A DNA stretch of 64,000 bases from Nocardiopsis sp. CNT312 (GCF_000515115.1 NZ_AZXF01000024.1:189-64188), one strand, 5' to 3'; counted from the first letter of the stretch, positions 43,282 to 50,718 are shown. Notes: generated by a model not told the origin, from the letters alone. Made by a program: numbers and translations.

Positions 43282-44694
43282 ATGCAGGGACACCCGACGA
43301 GCCGGATCACCATCCCGTCGTGGGCATGGGAGCGAGAACACACGACCGAGTTCCTGCGCAGGCGCGATGTCCAGGCGCTTTTCCAGTTCGTGCGCCAGTA
43401 CGGCGGCGCGAGTCAGATGGCGATCTCGGCGGCGACCGGTCTGTCTCAGGGGCGGGTCAGCGAGATCCTGAACGGCCGCAAGACCGTCACGGCCTTCGAG
43501 GTGTACGAGCGGATCGCCGAGGGCATCAGCATGCCCGACACGTCCCGGATGATGTTCGGCCTTGCCCCGAGGAACCCGGGCGCGTTCACTGGACATGAGA
43601 GCGCGGTGGCCTCGGCAGTCCCGAGCTTGCCCGCGCAGAGGAGCCCAGGCCCAGGGGAGGTCTCGAAGGTGCGCCGCCGCGAATTCGTCGGATTGGCCGG
43701 AACAGCTCTCTTCCAAGCCACAGGTGGTTCGATGCTGGACATGGACGAGATCGCAGCGGCACTCACCAGGTACGCGGGAGCCAGCCGAAGCACCGCCCGA
43801 GCGGCGACCAGTCTGAGAGAACTCGCCCAGCGGACTCACTCCGCCAAGGTCGGATATCAGGCGTGCCACTACACGGCCGTGGCCAAGCAGCTCCCCGAGT
43901 TGCTGCGGAACCTGGATGATGCCGCCACTGGAGTCGACGGGGACGATGTCGCCCAGGTCCACGCGCTCCGTGCGGAGACGTATCACGTCGCGGCGAGCCT
44001 GCTGCTCAAGTGCGAGGAGAGGGGATTGTCCTACCTCGCAGCCGATCGGAGCATGCGAGCCGCTGAGGACAGCGAGAACCCCGCGGTCGTGGGAGCCAGC
44101 GCCCGAGCGTTTACCCGTGCACTGATGCGCGAACGGCACTACAAGGCGGCGACGGAACTGGCAACGAGCACCGCCGAACGTGTGGACAGCGCCATGGACG
44201 AGCCCACGCCGGAATCCTTGTCGGTGTACGGTTCACTTCTACTGAGCGGAGCGGTATCAGCGGCCAAGCGCGAGGACCGGGGTCAGGCACTCAGCCTGCT
44301 TGACGAGGCCAGCCACGCGGGCGAACGTCTCGGCGGCGACTTCAACTACCAGTGGACGGCATTCGGCCCGACCAACGTTCTCCTTCACCGGGTCAGCGCA
44401 GCCGTCGAATTGGGCGACGCGGGAAGCGCCATTGACTACGCGCGACAGGTGCAGTTGGCCAACATCGAGGTCATGGAGCGCAGGGTAACGCTCTTCATCG
44501 ACGCAGCCCGCGCCTACCAGCAGTGGGGGAAGACCGAGCACGCTTACCACGCGCTGCGCAACGCCGAAGAGATGGCAAGCGAGGAACTGACCGCGCGCCC
44601 GGTGGTGCACCAGTTGATCAACGACATCCGCACCCGTGCCAGCGGGCACCTGTACGGGAACGTCAGCGAACTCGCGGAAAGGGTCGGTGCCTGA
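43282..44694 (+). CDS. XRE-family regulator with C-terminal TPR-like repeats
   Basis: 470 residues. A helix-turn-helix lies at about residues 35-75 (MAISAATGLSQGRVSEILNGRKTVTAFEVYERIAEGI, split). A twin-arginine-like stretch KVRRREFVGLAGTALFQATGG follows; it is internal and need not be a signal. The C-terminal 300 residues are helical repeats (VHALRAETYHVAASLLLKC, ALRNAEEMASEEL). The start ATG has GAGGAG upstream. It is followed at once by a flavoprotein and a NUDIX gene, a trio I would expect to work together. Ligand unknown. Confidence 0.8.
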   Translation: MQGHPTSRITIPSWAWEREHTTEFLRRRDVQALFQFVRQYGGASQMAISAATGLSQGRVSEILNGRKTVTAFEVYERIAEGISMPDTSRMMFGLAPRNPGAFTGHESAVASAVPSLPAQRSPGPGEVSKVRRREFVGLAGTALFQATGGSMLDMDEIAAALTRYAGASRSTARAATSLRELAQRTHSAKVGYQACHYTAVAKQLPELLRNLDDAATGVDGDDVAQVHALRAETYHVAASLLLKCEERGLSYLAADRSMRAAEDSENPAVVGASARAFTRALMRERHYKAATELATSTAERVDSAMDEPTPESLSVYGSLLLSGAVSAAKREDRGQALSLLDEASHAGERLGGDFNYQWTAFGPTNVLLHRVSAAVELGDAGSAIDYARQVQLANIEVMERRVTLFIDAARAYQQWGKTEHAYHALRNAEEMASEELTARPVVHQLINDIRTRASGHLYGNVSELAERVGA

Positions 44695-45235
44695 GGCAGT
44701 GAGCGACCAGAAGACGCTCTACGTGGTGGTGTGCGCAGCCGGACCGGCATCGGAGGTCGGCACCCTAGTCGGTTGGGCCCAAGACCGAGGCTGGACCGTT
44801 CAAGTCATGGCCACCCCAGCCGCTGTCAGCTTCATCGACGTCGAGGCATTAGAGAAGCAGACCGGTCGACCAGTGCGGAGCCAGCACCGCGCACCGGGAG
44901 ACCCCCGCTCTCCGAAAGCAGACGCCATCATCGTTGCGCCAGCCACGTTCAACACCATCAACAAGCTGGCCAGTGGGATCGCCGACAACTATGTCTTGGA
45001 TGTGGTGAACGAGGCGATCGGTCTTGGAGTACCGACCGTCGTACTCCCGTTCGTGAACTCCGCTTACGCCGGTAGAGCCCCGTTCCGAGACAGCGTCAGG
45101 AAGCTCAAGGGAGAAGAGGTGTCCGTATTAATCGGGAAAGATGCGTTCGCCCCGCATGAAGCCGGAAGCGGGTCGAGCGCGTTCGACACCTTCCCTTGGC
45201 AGCTTGCTCTAGACCAAGCAGAGAAGATTCTCTAG
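44687..45235 (+). CDS. Flavoprotein-family protein (PPC-decarboxylase fold)
   Basis: 182 residues of the flavoprotein fold that binds FMN in phosphopantothenoylcysteine decarboxylases and lantibiotic EpiD enzymes. The core PKADAIIVAPATFNTINKLASGIADN contains the PATxNT motif, and VVVCAAGPASEVGTLVGWA is the N-terminal nucleotide loop. The partner CoaC/CoaB domains are absent, so it is not a housekeeping CoA enzyme. The start is GTG 44687 (after GGAAAGG), overlapping the regulator stop; GTG 44699 is possible. Substrate not known. Confidence 0.8.
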   Translation: MPEAVSDQKTLYVVVCAAGPASEVGTLVGWAQDRGWTVQVMATPAAVSFIDVEALEKQTGRPVRSQHRAPGDPRSPKADAIIVAPATFNTINKLASGIADNYVLDVVNEAIGLGVPTVVLPFVNSAYAGRAPFRDSVRKLKGEEVSVLIGKDAFAPHEAGSGSSAFDTFPWQLALDQAEKIL

Positions 45236-45267
45236 AGCAGAAGAACCGGAACACAGGACTGCAGCGC

Positions 45268-45717
45268 ATGAACCGCGATATCGATCGACCCCAATCGACG
45301 CCGCTGCACTCCGTTTCCGTGGCAGGAGCCGTCATACGCGATGACGGACGAATGCTAGCGATCCGCCGAAAGGACAACGGTACCTGGGAACCACCGGGCG
45401 GAGTCCTGGAACTGGACGAGACTCCCGAAGATGGCGTGGTCCGCGAGGTCCTGGAGGAAACCGGCATCCACGTCGAGGTGCAAAAACTCACGGGTGTCTA
45501 CAAGAATATGGCCCGCGGAGTCGTCGCCCTCGTCTTCCGCTGCATGCCGTCCGGTGGAGAGGCACACCCCACGAGCGAGGCAATCGCTGTCGAATGGCTA
45601 TCAACGGGCGAGATCAAAGAACACATGAGCGAAGTCTACGCAGTCCGGCTACTCGATGCCTTGAGCCCGTACATACCGTACGTACGGACTCACAACGGGA
45701 AAAGGTTGTCCACTTAA
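45268..45717 (+). CDS. NUDIX hydrolase, Pif-like
   Basis: 149 residues with a standard NUDIX box, GGVLELDETPEDGVVREVLEETG, and an upstream SVAGAVIRDDGRMLAIRR strand. In pSAM2 the immunity protein Pif also has a NUDIX motif and blocks redundant transfer into cells that already carry the element. Position in an AICE makes that role attractive, but a metabolite-cleaning or signalling role with the flavoprotein is equally possible. ATG 45268 has AGGA about nine bases before it. Confidence 0.75.
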   Translation: MNRDIDRPQSTPLHSVSVAGAVIRDDGRMLAIRRKDNGTWEPPGGVLELDETPEDGVVREVLEETGIHVEVQKLTGVYKNMARGVVALVFRCMPSGGEAHPTSEAIAVEWLSTGEIKEHMSEVYAVRLLDALSPYIPYVRTHNGKRLST

Positions 45718-45740
45718 ATAGCCTAACTTCCGATCAGATT

Positions 45741-47486
45741 CTATATCTTCAACGAATCAAGCCCTCCGCTTTGAAAGAACCTCAACAATTCTTGAGTGAA
45801 CTGCTGGCGCTTAAGTCGATCCGATGAAGGCAACTGCCCGCCAGCGAATGTAGCTATCAGTTCAGCCAACGCGCGAAATACATCAACCTGACCTGGTCGC
45901 TTTAGTGCAGAAATTATCTCAACGCTCTGCTCTTCACAAGCCCTGCTTTCCAGCGGAGCCGACTCCTTCCCAAGAACATGATACTTGTATGCCATTAGAA
46001 TATGATAGCGAATCGGCTTGAAACTAGGGTCAAGGCCAGTGCGAAATGCGTTCTCGATTCGATATGCGGCAAAGGCGCTTGCCACATATGGAGACAGCTT
46101 ATGATCCTCCCTAAAAATAGAAGAACCCACCTCGTCGTATAGGCGACTCACATAACGAGTAGCAGATTGAGGGGCATCCAGGAAGACGGCAGATATCGCC
46201 TTCATCTGGTCACTTATGTTGACCACCCTAGCCTTAACAACCTCTTTCCCATAGAATTGCCCAGATCGCCGCTCATACACAAGCTTAACGTCATTTCCGT
46301 CGAGATTATAGAAATCCTCCAACTTCTTCTGGAAGTTTGTAAGAGCAACAAGATCGTTCTCCTGAACCTCTGTCTGAGAATTCGTAGCCCGGATTATTTT
46401 CGTAGCAATTTCTTCATCGCCAGTAACAACCAATCGCACTGGCACAAAAACAGACGAGAAAGCCCCGCCCAACGCTTCTTTTGCCAGGTGGATGCAATGG
46501 CTTGTCTGGCAACCGTTAACTATCTGGTAGTCGGATATAGAAACAGCATCACCCGGCTTTGGAGAATAAGAGGAAGCGACAATAGTGATCCCGTTATTAA
46601 GCACCGGAAGTAGCGCCCTTTCCGAAGATCCAAGCGTATCCACTATCTGCTTATTGACGGGATTATCCAGCCCTTTAAATCCCCTTACATTATCATAGAA
46701 AACACTCTCATCAAGCACATCACCCTCCCCGCTTTTGATCAACTTAAACACTTCTTCAACAGAGATAACTCCTAGGATAGCCTGATCAACTCCAGGCATC
46801 TCAGGGATATGAAGCTGCTTCTCAAGCCTTATCTCTACCTCATTTGCATTGTTTTTCCTTTTCCAGGCACTGTGCACCTCGTCAGCGCCGAGCACTTCAG
46901 CTGTGACCAGCCCGAGGAAGCCAAGCCCGTTGATATCCGAAACTACGGAATTAACCCTTTCGACAGTACTCTCCGTCGTCACCGAATTACGTGGGGCCGT
47001 TGTGACGAAATAGATATGGACGGCAGGAGGAGCCTTGAGTCGGCTTGCGTAATTATCGAACAGGTACCCCAAAGATTTCGCCAAGGCTTCAATCTTCGGA
47101 TAGGAAGAAAACGGTCGATTATTAAGGAAGGAGCCGATGACTTGCCCAAAGTTCAGGATTTCTACCCCGGAGACAGACCCAGACCGTTTTGCTTGAACAA
47201 AATAGAGCGCCACATCTACCTTGGAAGAATTTTCGCAAGCATCCCTTACATCATCGATATCCCAGATCAGATTTCCATTAACTTCAAAAGCAATAACATC
47301 AATCCCAGGCGTTCCCCCATCGAGAAGAAGGTCAGTTTTTTGAACCTGAGCCAGGAGACCGTTTGGAAGCACTAGGCTCGATGCAAATATTTCAAACGCA
47401 TCAGAATCACCAAGAGTTGTGATCTCCTCGGCCTTCCGGAAATCATTGAACAAGCCTCGAATAAGAGGGTTCATGTCCTGCCCCAT
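45741..47486 (-). CDS. AIPR-family abortive-infection protein with N-terminal PD-(D/E)xK signature
   Basis: 581 residues, AT-rich unlike everything around it. The C-terminal two thirds match AIPR (abortive phage infection) proteins: LLPVLNNGITIVASSY, YQIVNGCQTSHCIHLAKEAL and TKIIRATNSQTEVQENDLVALTNFQKKLEDFY are its hallmarks. The N-terminus has a nuclease-like arrangement: Glu32, Asp63 in PGIDVIAF and Gln98-x-Lys100 in ALYFVQAKRS. So it may cleave nucleic acid on infection and stop phage growth. ATG 47486 has GGAG eight bases upstream; Met5 is the alternative. It is convergent with the NUDIX gene and next to attR, a classic cargo site. Confidence 0.85.
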   Translation of the reverse strand: MGQDMNPLIRGLFNDFRKAEEITTLGDSDAFEIFASSLVLPNGLLAQVQKTDLLLDGGTPGIDVIAFEVNGNLIWDIDDVRDACENSSKVDVALYFVQAKRSGSVSGVEILNFGQVIGSFLNNRPFSSYPKIEALAKSLGYLFDNYASRLKAPPAVHIYFVTTAPRNSVTTESTVERVNSVVSDINGLGFLGLVTAEVLGADEVHSAWKRKNNANEVEIRLEKQLHIPEMPGVDQAILGVISVEEVFKLIKSGEGDVLDESVFYDNVRGFKGLDNPVNKQIVDTLGSSERALLPVLNNGITIVASSYSPKPGDAVSISDYQIVNGCQTSHCIHLAKEALGGAFSSVFVPVRLVVTGDEEIATKIIRATNSQTEVQENDLVALTNFQKKLEDFYNLDGNDVKLVYERRSGQFYGKEVVKARVVNISDQMKAISAVFLDAPQSATRYVSRLYDEVGSSIFREDHKLSPYVASAFAAYRIENAFRTGLDPSFKPIRYHILMAYKYHVLGKESAPLESRACEEQSVEIISALKRPGQVDVFRALAELIATFAGGQLPSSDRLKRQQFTQELLRFFQSGGLDSLKI

Positions 47487-47561
47487 GTAAACTGCTCCAA
47501 AAATTGCCGAGTTTGGCTGTATGGGATCAAGGCGGCGGCCGAGCGCCGTCGCAGCGGCCCT

Positions 47562-47612
47562 CGGCCGTGCGCTCGGACTGCGGGCTGCCGCCCGGTCCCG
47601 AGCGCACGGCCG
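47562..47612. other. 51-base GC-rich hairpin upstream of AIPR
   Basis: A perfect 15-bp inverted repeat, CGGCCGTGCGCTCGG (47562-47576) against CCGAGCGCACGGCCG (47598-47612). The 21-base loop itself contains a 5-bp stem. It lies 76 bases before the AIPR start. It could be a terminator for leftward or rightward transcription, a regulatory RNA stem or a protein site. Confidence 0.6.
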
Positions 47613-47920
47613 TGGGCCGCACGCACGCACCATCTCTCGGACAGGCCCGTACGACGAGTGGAACCAGAGCCGCCCGTTACGTCCATGGTGACGCAGGACA
47701 CGGCCCTCTGTCAGGGTATTTGGTCCCAATGGTTGATGACGTGTTCAGGTCCCGGGGCACCCGATGGCGCGACACGGACTGTCTGGGGTGCCGACCCCAG
47801 CGCCATCGGGCACCCCGGACCGAGGACGATGGTTGCCGAAGACCGGGGCTGAGGGGGCATGGTTCAGGCGTGCGAGACAGACCAGCTCACCTGGGGCTGA
47901 CGTCCTGTGGCTGGGCCAAA

Positions 47921-47945
47921 GCAATGCACATTCAGTGCACACGGC
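47921..47945. promoter_or_regulatory. Candidate integrase/excisionase arm site, right end
   Basis: Matches the block at 35456-35480 in 23 of 25 positions, same orientation, 103 bases left of the attR repeat. Flanking position relative to the core in the circular form suggests an arm-type site. Confidence 0.55.
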
Positions 47946-48048
47946 TCCGAGAAGGTGCCGGAAGCGGTGAGAAGCGACCGGGACGAACGTCGAGGTCAGC
48001 GACAGTTTCCAAGCTCCGCCCACAGGCCACCGATGGCCCCCGGTACGG

Positions 48049-48128
48049 GAAGAGGTCGTGGGTTCAAATCCCGCCACCCCGACAAAGGAACGGGTGTCCA
48101 CGCAGGTGGGCACCCGTTCTTCGTTGTG
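48049..48128. repeat. attR, 80-bp direct repeat
   Basis: A perfect copy of 35354-35433. The bases to its left (ggtacgg) do not rebuild the tRNA 5' half, so this copy is not a tRNA gene. It contains the tRNA 3' half and terminator hairpin. Confidence 0.95.
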
Positions 48129-48388
48129 CCCTGGGCCCACCGCGTCCCGAGGTAGAGCCGCACGACACACAGCGCGGCGGCCTCCGCGCAGGCCGGACAC
48201 CGTGCTTCCAGCGTGGACCCGCACGGCACGTCCACGATCTCACTGGCACCGGTGGCAAGGTCCGTGCGTCGGAGAGAGACAGGCCGGATGAGCATCCCGT
48301 GGTCAGCGGCCACCTGTTCGGCGACCTCTCGGGCCAGGGGGTGCGCCAGCCGTTCGTCCCGAGTGGACTTACCGGTCAGCGTCGGCAT
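48129..48388 (-). pseudogene. Fragment of a second RepSA-like gene (5' end)
   Basis: From ATG 48388 the frame encodes MPTLTGKSTRDERLAHPLAREV and continues to about residue 75. It aligns with the first 75 residues of the intact rep gene (MPTPTGKSTRAERLAQPLVREV; CGSTLEARCPAC against CGSTLESRCPAC). After that the homology fades and the frame runs into attR, so the rest of the gene is gone. Identity is high but not complete, so this is a relative, not a recent copy. Confidence 0.85.
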
Positions 48389-48488
48389 CGCAACCCCCAA
48401 CCGAGATATGAGGAGCGCACCCGTGGACCGCTCGTAATGGCGTTTCGCCATCGGTATCGCGATCGTCAGCGGCCTGCCCGTAGCGAAC

Positions 48489-48632
48489 ATGATCTATAGC
48501 AGTAGATGGGGCGCAGCGATCAGCTACGTGATCGGTGGGGCCGCATTTCTGGTGTTGTGGGTTATCCATGCGTTGAAGATGCGTCGTCACGCCGGTTCAC
48601 CCTCGCCGTCCGAGAAGGGGTCCGAGCCGTAG
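48489..48632 (+). CDS. Small membrane gene of the second element fragment
   Basis: Starting at ATG 48489 it encodes 47 residues: one hydrophobic span (YVIGGAAFLVLWVIHAL), a basic turn (KMRRHAG) and the tail SPSPSEKGSEP. That tail resembles SPSEDESAP of the AICE gene at 38665, and the position between rep 5' end and traB 3' end is the same. The reading frame extends upstream for a further hydrophobic stretch, but a stop precedes it and there is no normal start codon, so the gene may be truncated. Confidence 0.45.
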   Translation: MIYSSRWGAAISYVIGGAAFLVLWVIHALKMRRHAGSPSPSEKGSEP

Positions 48633-48690
48633 ACCTGGGCCATCGCGGTGATGCTGGCATCCGAGACGCAGGCCGCCCGCACCCCCGGCC
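48588..48690 (-). pseudogene. Fragment of a second TraB/FtsK-like gene (3' end)
   Basis: The minus strand encodes VRAACVSDASITAMAQVYGSDPFSDGEGEPA before its stop (split here: VRAACVSDASITAMAQ then VYGSDPFSDGEGEPA). It aligns with the last residues of the intact traSA (VRAAYVSDGDITAMTDAYGADSSSDGEAA, in parts). Upstream of about 48690 homology ends abruptly. It overlaps the small membrane gene on the other strand, exactly as in the intact element. Confidence 0.8.
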
Positions 48691-48736
48691 CACTGTCCGG
48701 ACGTCCTTTCTTGACCGGCGGCCCCACGCGCGTCGG

Positions 48737-49204
48737 TCAGGTATCCGTCGGGTCCACGTTCCAGGCGGTAGGTAGATCAGCGTCGCAGAAGACGCAGACG
48801 AAGTCGTCCTCCCGCACGATGCTCACTTCACCACAGGCAGGGCAGCGACGGAACACGAACTCGTGCGTGAACCGGCCGAGGTGGTCGAGGCCCGCGCGCT
48901 CCAGGGCGGTCGCCACCGCCGGCCACGAAGCCGGGTCAGGGCAGTAGCCCGTGGACTGGTTGCTGACCTCGTCGACGATCCAGCGGTCCTCGTGGAATCG
49001 AAGACCGATCTCTCCGGCACTCAGCACGGGAGCTCCACCAGCGCACGCCACGTGTTCGCTGCGTCGGGAAGCCAGGAGAGGTTTCCCTTCCAGACCGACG
49101 ACGAAGGTGAAGGGTTCGATCCACTCGGTTGCCGTGTGCTCTGCCGCCCAAGCACTGAAGCCGGTCGTGGTATCGATACGGTGCGTCCACCCGGTATTCG
49201 CCAC
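48737..49204 (-). CDS. Unrecognised protein with C-terminal zinc ribbon
   Basis: 155 residues from GTG 49204. A C-terminal CPACGEVSIVREDDFVCVFC gives a four-cysteine zinc ribbon. The N-terminal part (WAAEHTATEWIEPFTFVVGLEGKPLLASRRSEHV, split) resembles an immunity or SMI-type fold only vaguely. No ribosome site is obvious. Located among mobile-element fragments, so possibly acquired. Family not recognised. Confidence 0.55.
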   Translation of the reverse strand: MANTGWTHRIDTTTGFSAWAAEHTATEWIEPFTFVVGLEGKPLLASRRSEHVACAGGAPVLSAGEIGLRFHEDRWIVDEVSNQSTGYCPDPASWPAVATALERAGLDHLGRFTHEFVFRRCPACGEVSIVREDDFVCVFCDADLPTAWNVDPTDT

Positions 49205-49276
49205 GAGCCCGGTGTGCCCGTCATGTTCGATAACGGGGGCGGGCCACCGGAGGCGTCCCTGTGGCCCGCCGCGTGT

Positions 49277-49609
49277 TCAGGACCGGCGCGCTTCCCGCCA
49301 CGGTTCGGGGAGGAGGCCGCCCGCGCGGAGCGTATCGTCCAGTGCGGTCCAGGCGACCTCGGCGGCGTCGGCCGTGGCACGCGGTGTCGGCCGGGCATCA
49401 TGGTCGCGCAGGGGCTCCGAAAGCGTGTCGAACCAGACGGTGCTGCGATCGCGCCCGTGCACGCGGGGTGCCCAGCCTACGGGGCGGGGGCCTCCCCCGC
49501 GCAGGTGGCGGTGGAGGTCGTCGAACACCCGGTCGGCCTCGCACAGTGCGTGGAGCGTCCGTCCGGTGTCCCCGCGTACGGCGAGCCGTGTGGCGTCCGA
49601 GACCGTCAT
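49277..49609 (-). CDS. Unrecognised 110-residue protein in GntR-linked pair
   Basis: Starts MTVSDATRLAVRGDTGRTLHALCEADRVFDDLHRHL (split). It is helical and Arg-rich without motif or span. The start overlaps the stop of the gene before it (ATGA). The pair lies divergent from a small GntR regulator and mirrors a coupled pair in the AICE at 42120-42904; the partner gene shows similarity, this one does not clearly. Function unknown. Confidence 0.58.
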   Translation of the reverse strand: MTVSDATRLAVRGDTGRTLHALCEADRVFDDLHRHLRGGGPRPVGWAPRVHGRDRSTVWFDTLSEPLRDHDARPTPRATADAAEVAWTALDDTLRAGGLLPEPWREARRS

Positions 49610-49956
49610 GCCGGTACCCCCAGCCCCATGAGCAGGTCGGGGCCGTGGTGGCCCCGGCTGGCACGGACGGGTCCGCGCCGTTCCTCGAAACGGCGGTAGA
49701 ACCCGGGCACGGTCTGGGGCGAGTCGGTGATTCGTAGGGCGTCGTCCAACGCGCGGCGGGGGGAGGGGACGCTCGGGACGTCGGCGGCCCGTGCCACGGT
49801 CGGCACGTCGACCGCGTAGCGCCGAACCCGGGAGGCACGCCGCGCTCGGGCCTCCTCCCTGCGTTCGCGGCGCAGGATCCGGGGTGCCGCGTGCAGGCCC
49901 CGGGAGGGGCGGATCAGCCGTGAGAGCACGGCGAAGAGAGCAGTAAGGTACTGCAT
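49606..49956 (-). CDS. Unrecognised 116-residue protein, related to the AICE protein at 42548
   Basis: The N-terminus MQYLTALFAVLSRLIRPSRG is like that of the AICE protein (DLIALIRALVTLIRPTRQG): a hydrophobic helix ending in LIRPxR. An Arg-rich linker and a short C-terminal region follow. ATG 49956 has AGGAG eight bases upstream, which decides the start over a longer frame. Divergent from the GntR gene at 50114. Confidence 0.6.
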   Translation of the reverse strand: MQYLTALFAVLSRLIRPSRGLHAAPRILRRERREEARARRASRVRRYAVDVPTVARAADVPSVPSPRRALDDALRITDSPQTVPGFYRRFEERRGPVRASRGHHGPDLLMGLGVPA

Positions 49957-50050
49957 GGCAAGCGCTCCTATCGCTTGTCCGGGCCCGGGGTGTTCCAGCA
50001 CCGCCGGGCCGCGCTATTCGTATGTCAAGCCATGACCATACATCTATCTT

Positions 50051-50072
50051 GTCTAGGTCGTCTAGTACGTCT
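50051..50072. promoter_or_regulatory. Nine-base direct repeats upstream of the small GntR gene
   Basis: GTCTAG at 50051 and 50060 and GTCT at 50069, a 9-bp period, in the divergent gap between the GntR gene and the 49606-49956 gene. Probable regulator site. A -10-like TAACGT (50101-50106) lies seven bases before the GntR start. Confidence 0.4.
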
Positions 50073-50113
50073 GCCATATCCAAGGCGTATCTGACGTGGC
50101 TAACGTCCGCCAC

Positions 50114-50371
50114 ATGGATGTTGACCGCTTCGATCCCATACCCCTCTATCAACAGGTGGCACGGGCGATACGCGACCGGATCAAATCCGGAGACCTCAAG
50201 CCGCGGGACCGGATCCCCTCGGAGTCGGAACTGGTCGCCGAGCACGGCATCGCGCGAGAGACCGCGCGGAGGGGGATCGCCCTCCTCCGCTCCGAGGGCT
50301 GGGTGGTCACCCTCCCCCAGCGGGGCACGTTCGTGGCCGACGAACCGGGAACCCCGCCTGCCGCTCGATGA
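50114..50371 (+). CDS. Short GntR-type DNA-binding protein
   Basis: 85 residues holding just the winged helix: FDPIPLYQQVARAIRDRIKSGDLKPRDRIPSESELVAEHG then TARRGIALLRSEGWVVTLPQRGTFV (in parts). The ligand-binding UTRA domain of HutC-type repressors is missing. Such short forms are found in actinomycetes, so this may be natural rather than truncated. No ribosome site precedes ATG 50114, but a -10-like element seven bases upstream suggests a leaderless mRNA; GTG 50096 is possible. Confidence 0.78.
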   Translation: MDVDRFDPIPLYQQVARAIRDRIKSGDLKPRDRIPSESELVAEHGIARETARRGIALLRSEGWVVTLPQRGTFVADEPGTPPAAR

Positions 50372-50502
50372 TCGACACGGGCGGAAAGGCGGGCGCACCT
50401 ACGCAACGGCCCACTCGTCGACCATCTCGCCGACCCGTCCGACGATGGTCTGAGTCGATCGGACCGCTGGTGAAGCACGAGAGGCCCCGGGCCACCCCGC
50501 CC

Positions 50503-50718
50503 TCACGCCTCCCCTCTCCAGCGGAGCACCTCCAGGGCGGCGGCCACCGCCACCACGTTGTCGGCGAGCGAGCGCGGCAGCAGCTCATCGGCCCTGGCCA
50601 GCCGCCGCAGCACCGTGTTGCGGTGGGTGTAGAGCCGCCGCGCCGCCACCGTGGTGCTGCACTGCTCGTGCACGTAGACCTCCACCGCCTCCCGCACCTG
50701 CGGGTCGGCCGCGGCCAC
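50503..50718 (-). pseudogene. Remnant of a PucR/CdaR-family regulator (C-terminal HTH only)
   Basis: 71 residues: VREAVEVYVHEQCSTTVAARRLYTHRNTVLRRLARADELL is the C-terminal PucR helix-turn-helix (LxxHRNTxxYRLxR pattern). Full PucR regulators have 400 or more residues. An in-frame stop lies only 12 codons upstream of the GTG, so the rest is missing. It is divergent from the monooxygenase gene, which the intact regulator may once have controlled. Confidence 0.65.

Larger units (their letters stand above)
47487..48048. other. Gene-free right end of the AICE
   Basis: About 560 bases between the AIPR start and attR. Base composition returns to GC-rich. It holds a strong hairpin at 47562-47612 and the right arm-site candidate at 47921-47945. 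Open frames here have no motif or ribosome site and are probably not genes. The AIPR promoter must lie at its left edge. Confidence 0.5.
35354..48128. mobile_element. Actinomycete integrative and conjugative element (AICE, pSAM2 type), 12.8 kb
   Basis: A complete-looking element bounded by 80-bp perfect repeats, the left one overlapping tRNA-Pro. Gene order from attL: int, xis, repSA-like, small membrane gene, traB/FtsK-like, small gene, pra-like, GntR repressor, two unrecognised genes, a CxxCxGxG protein, XRE-TPR regulator, flavoprotein, NUDIX, AIPR, attR. Integration, replication, single-protein DNA transfer and repression modules are all intact by reading frame, so mobility is plausible. 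The AIPR gene differs sharply in base composition and is probably acquired cargo. Confidence 0.9.

Noticed and set aside
48049-48122. A second tRNA-Pro
   Set aside because: Just the 3' half is repeated; the 5' bases do not form acceptor, D-arm or anticodon stems. It is attR.
47504-48499. 331-codon open frame across attR
   Set aside because: It runs through the att repeat and antisense to the rep fragment, with no start signal or motif.
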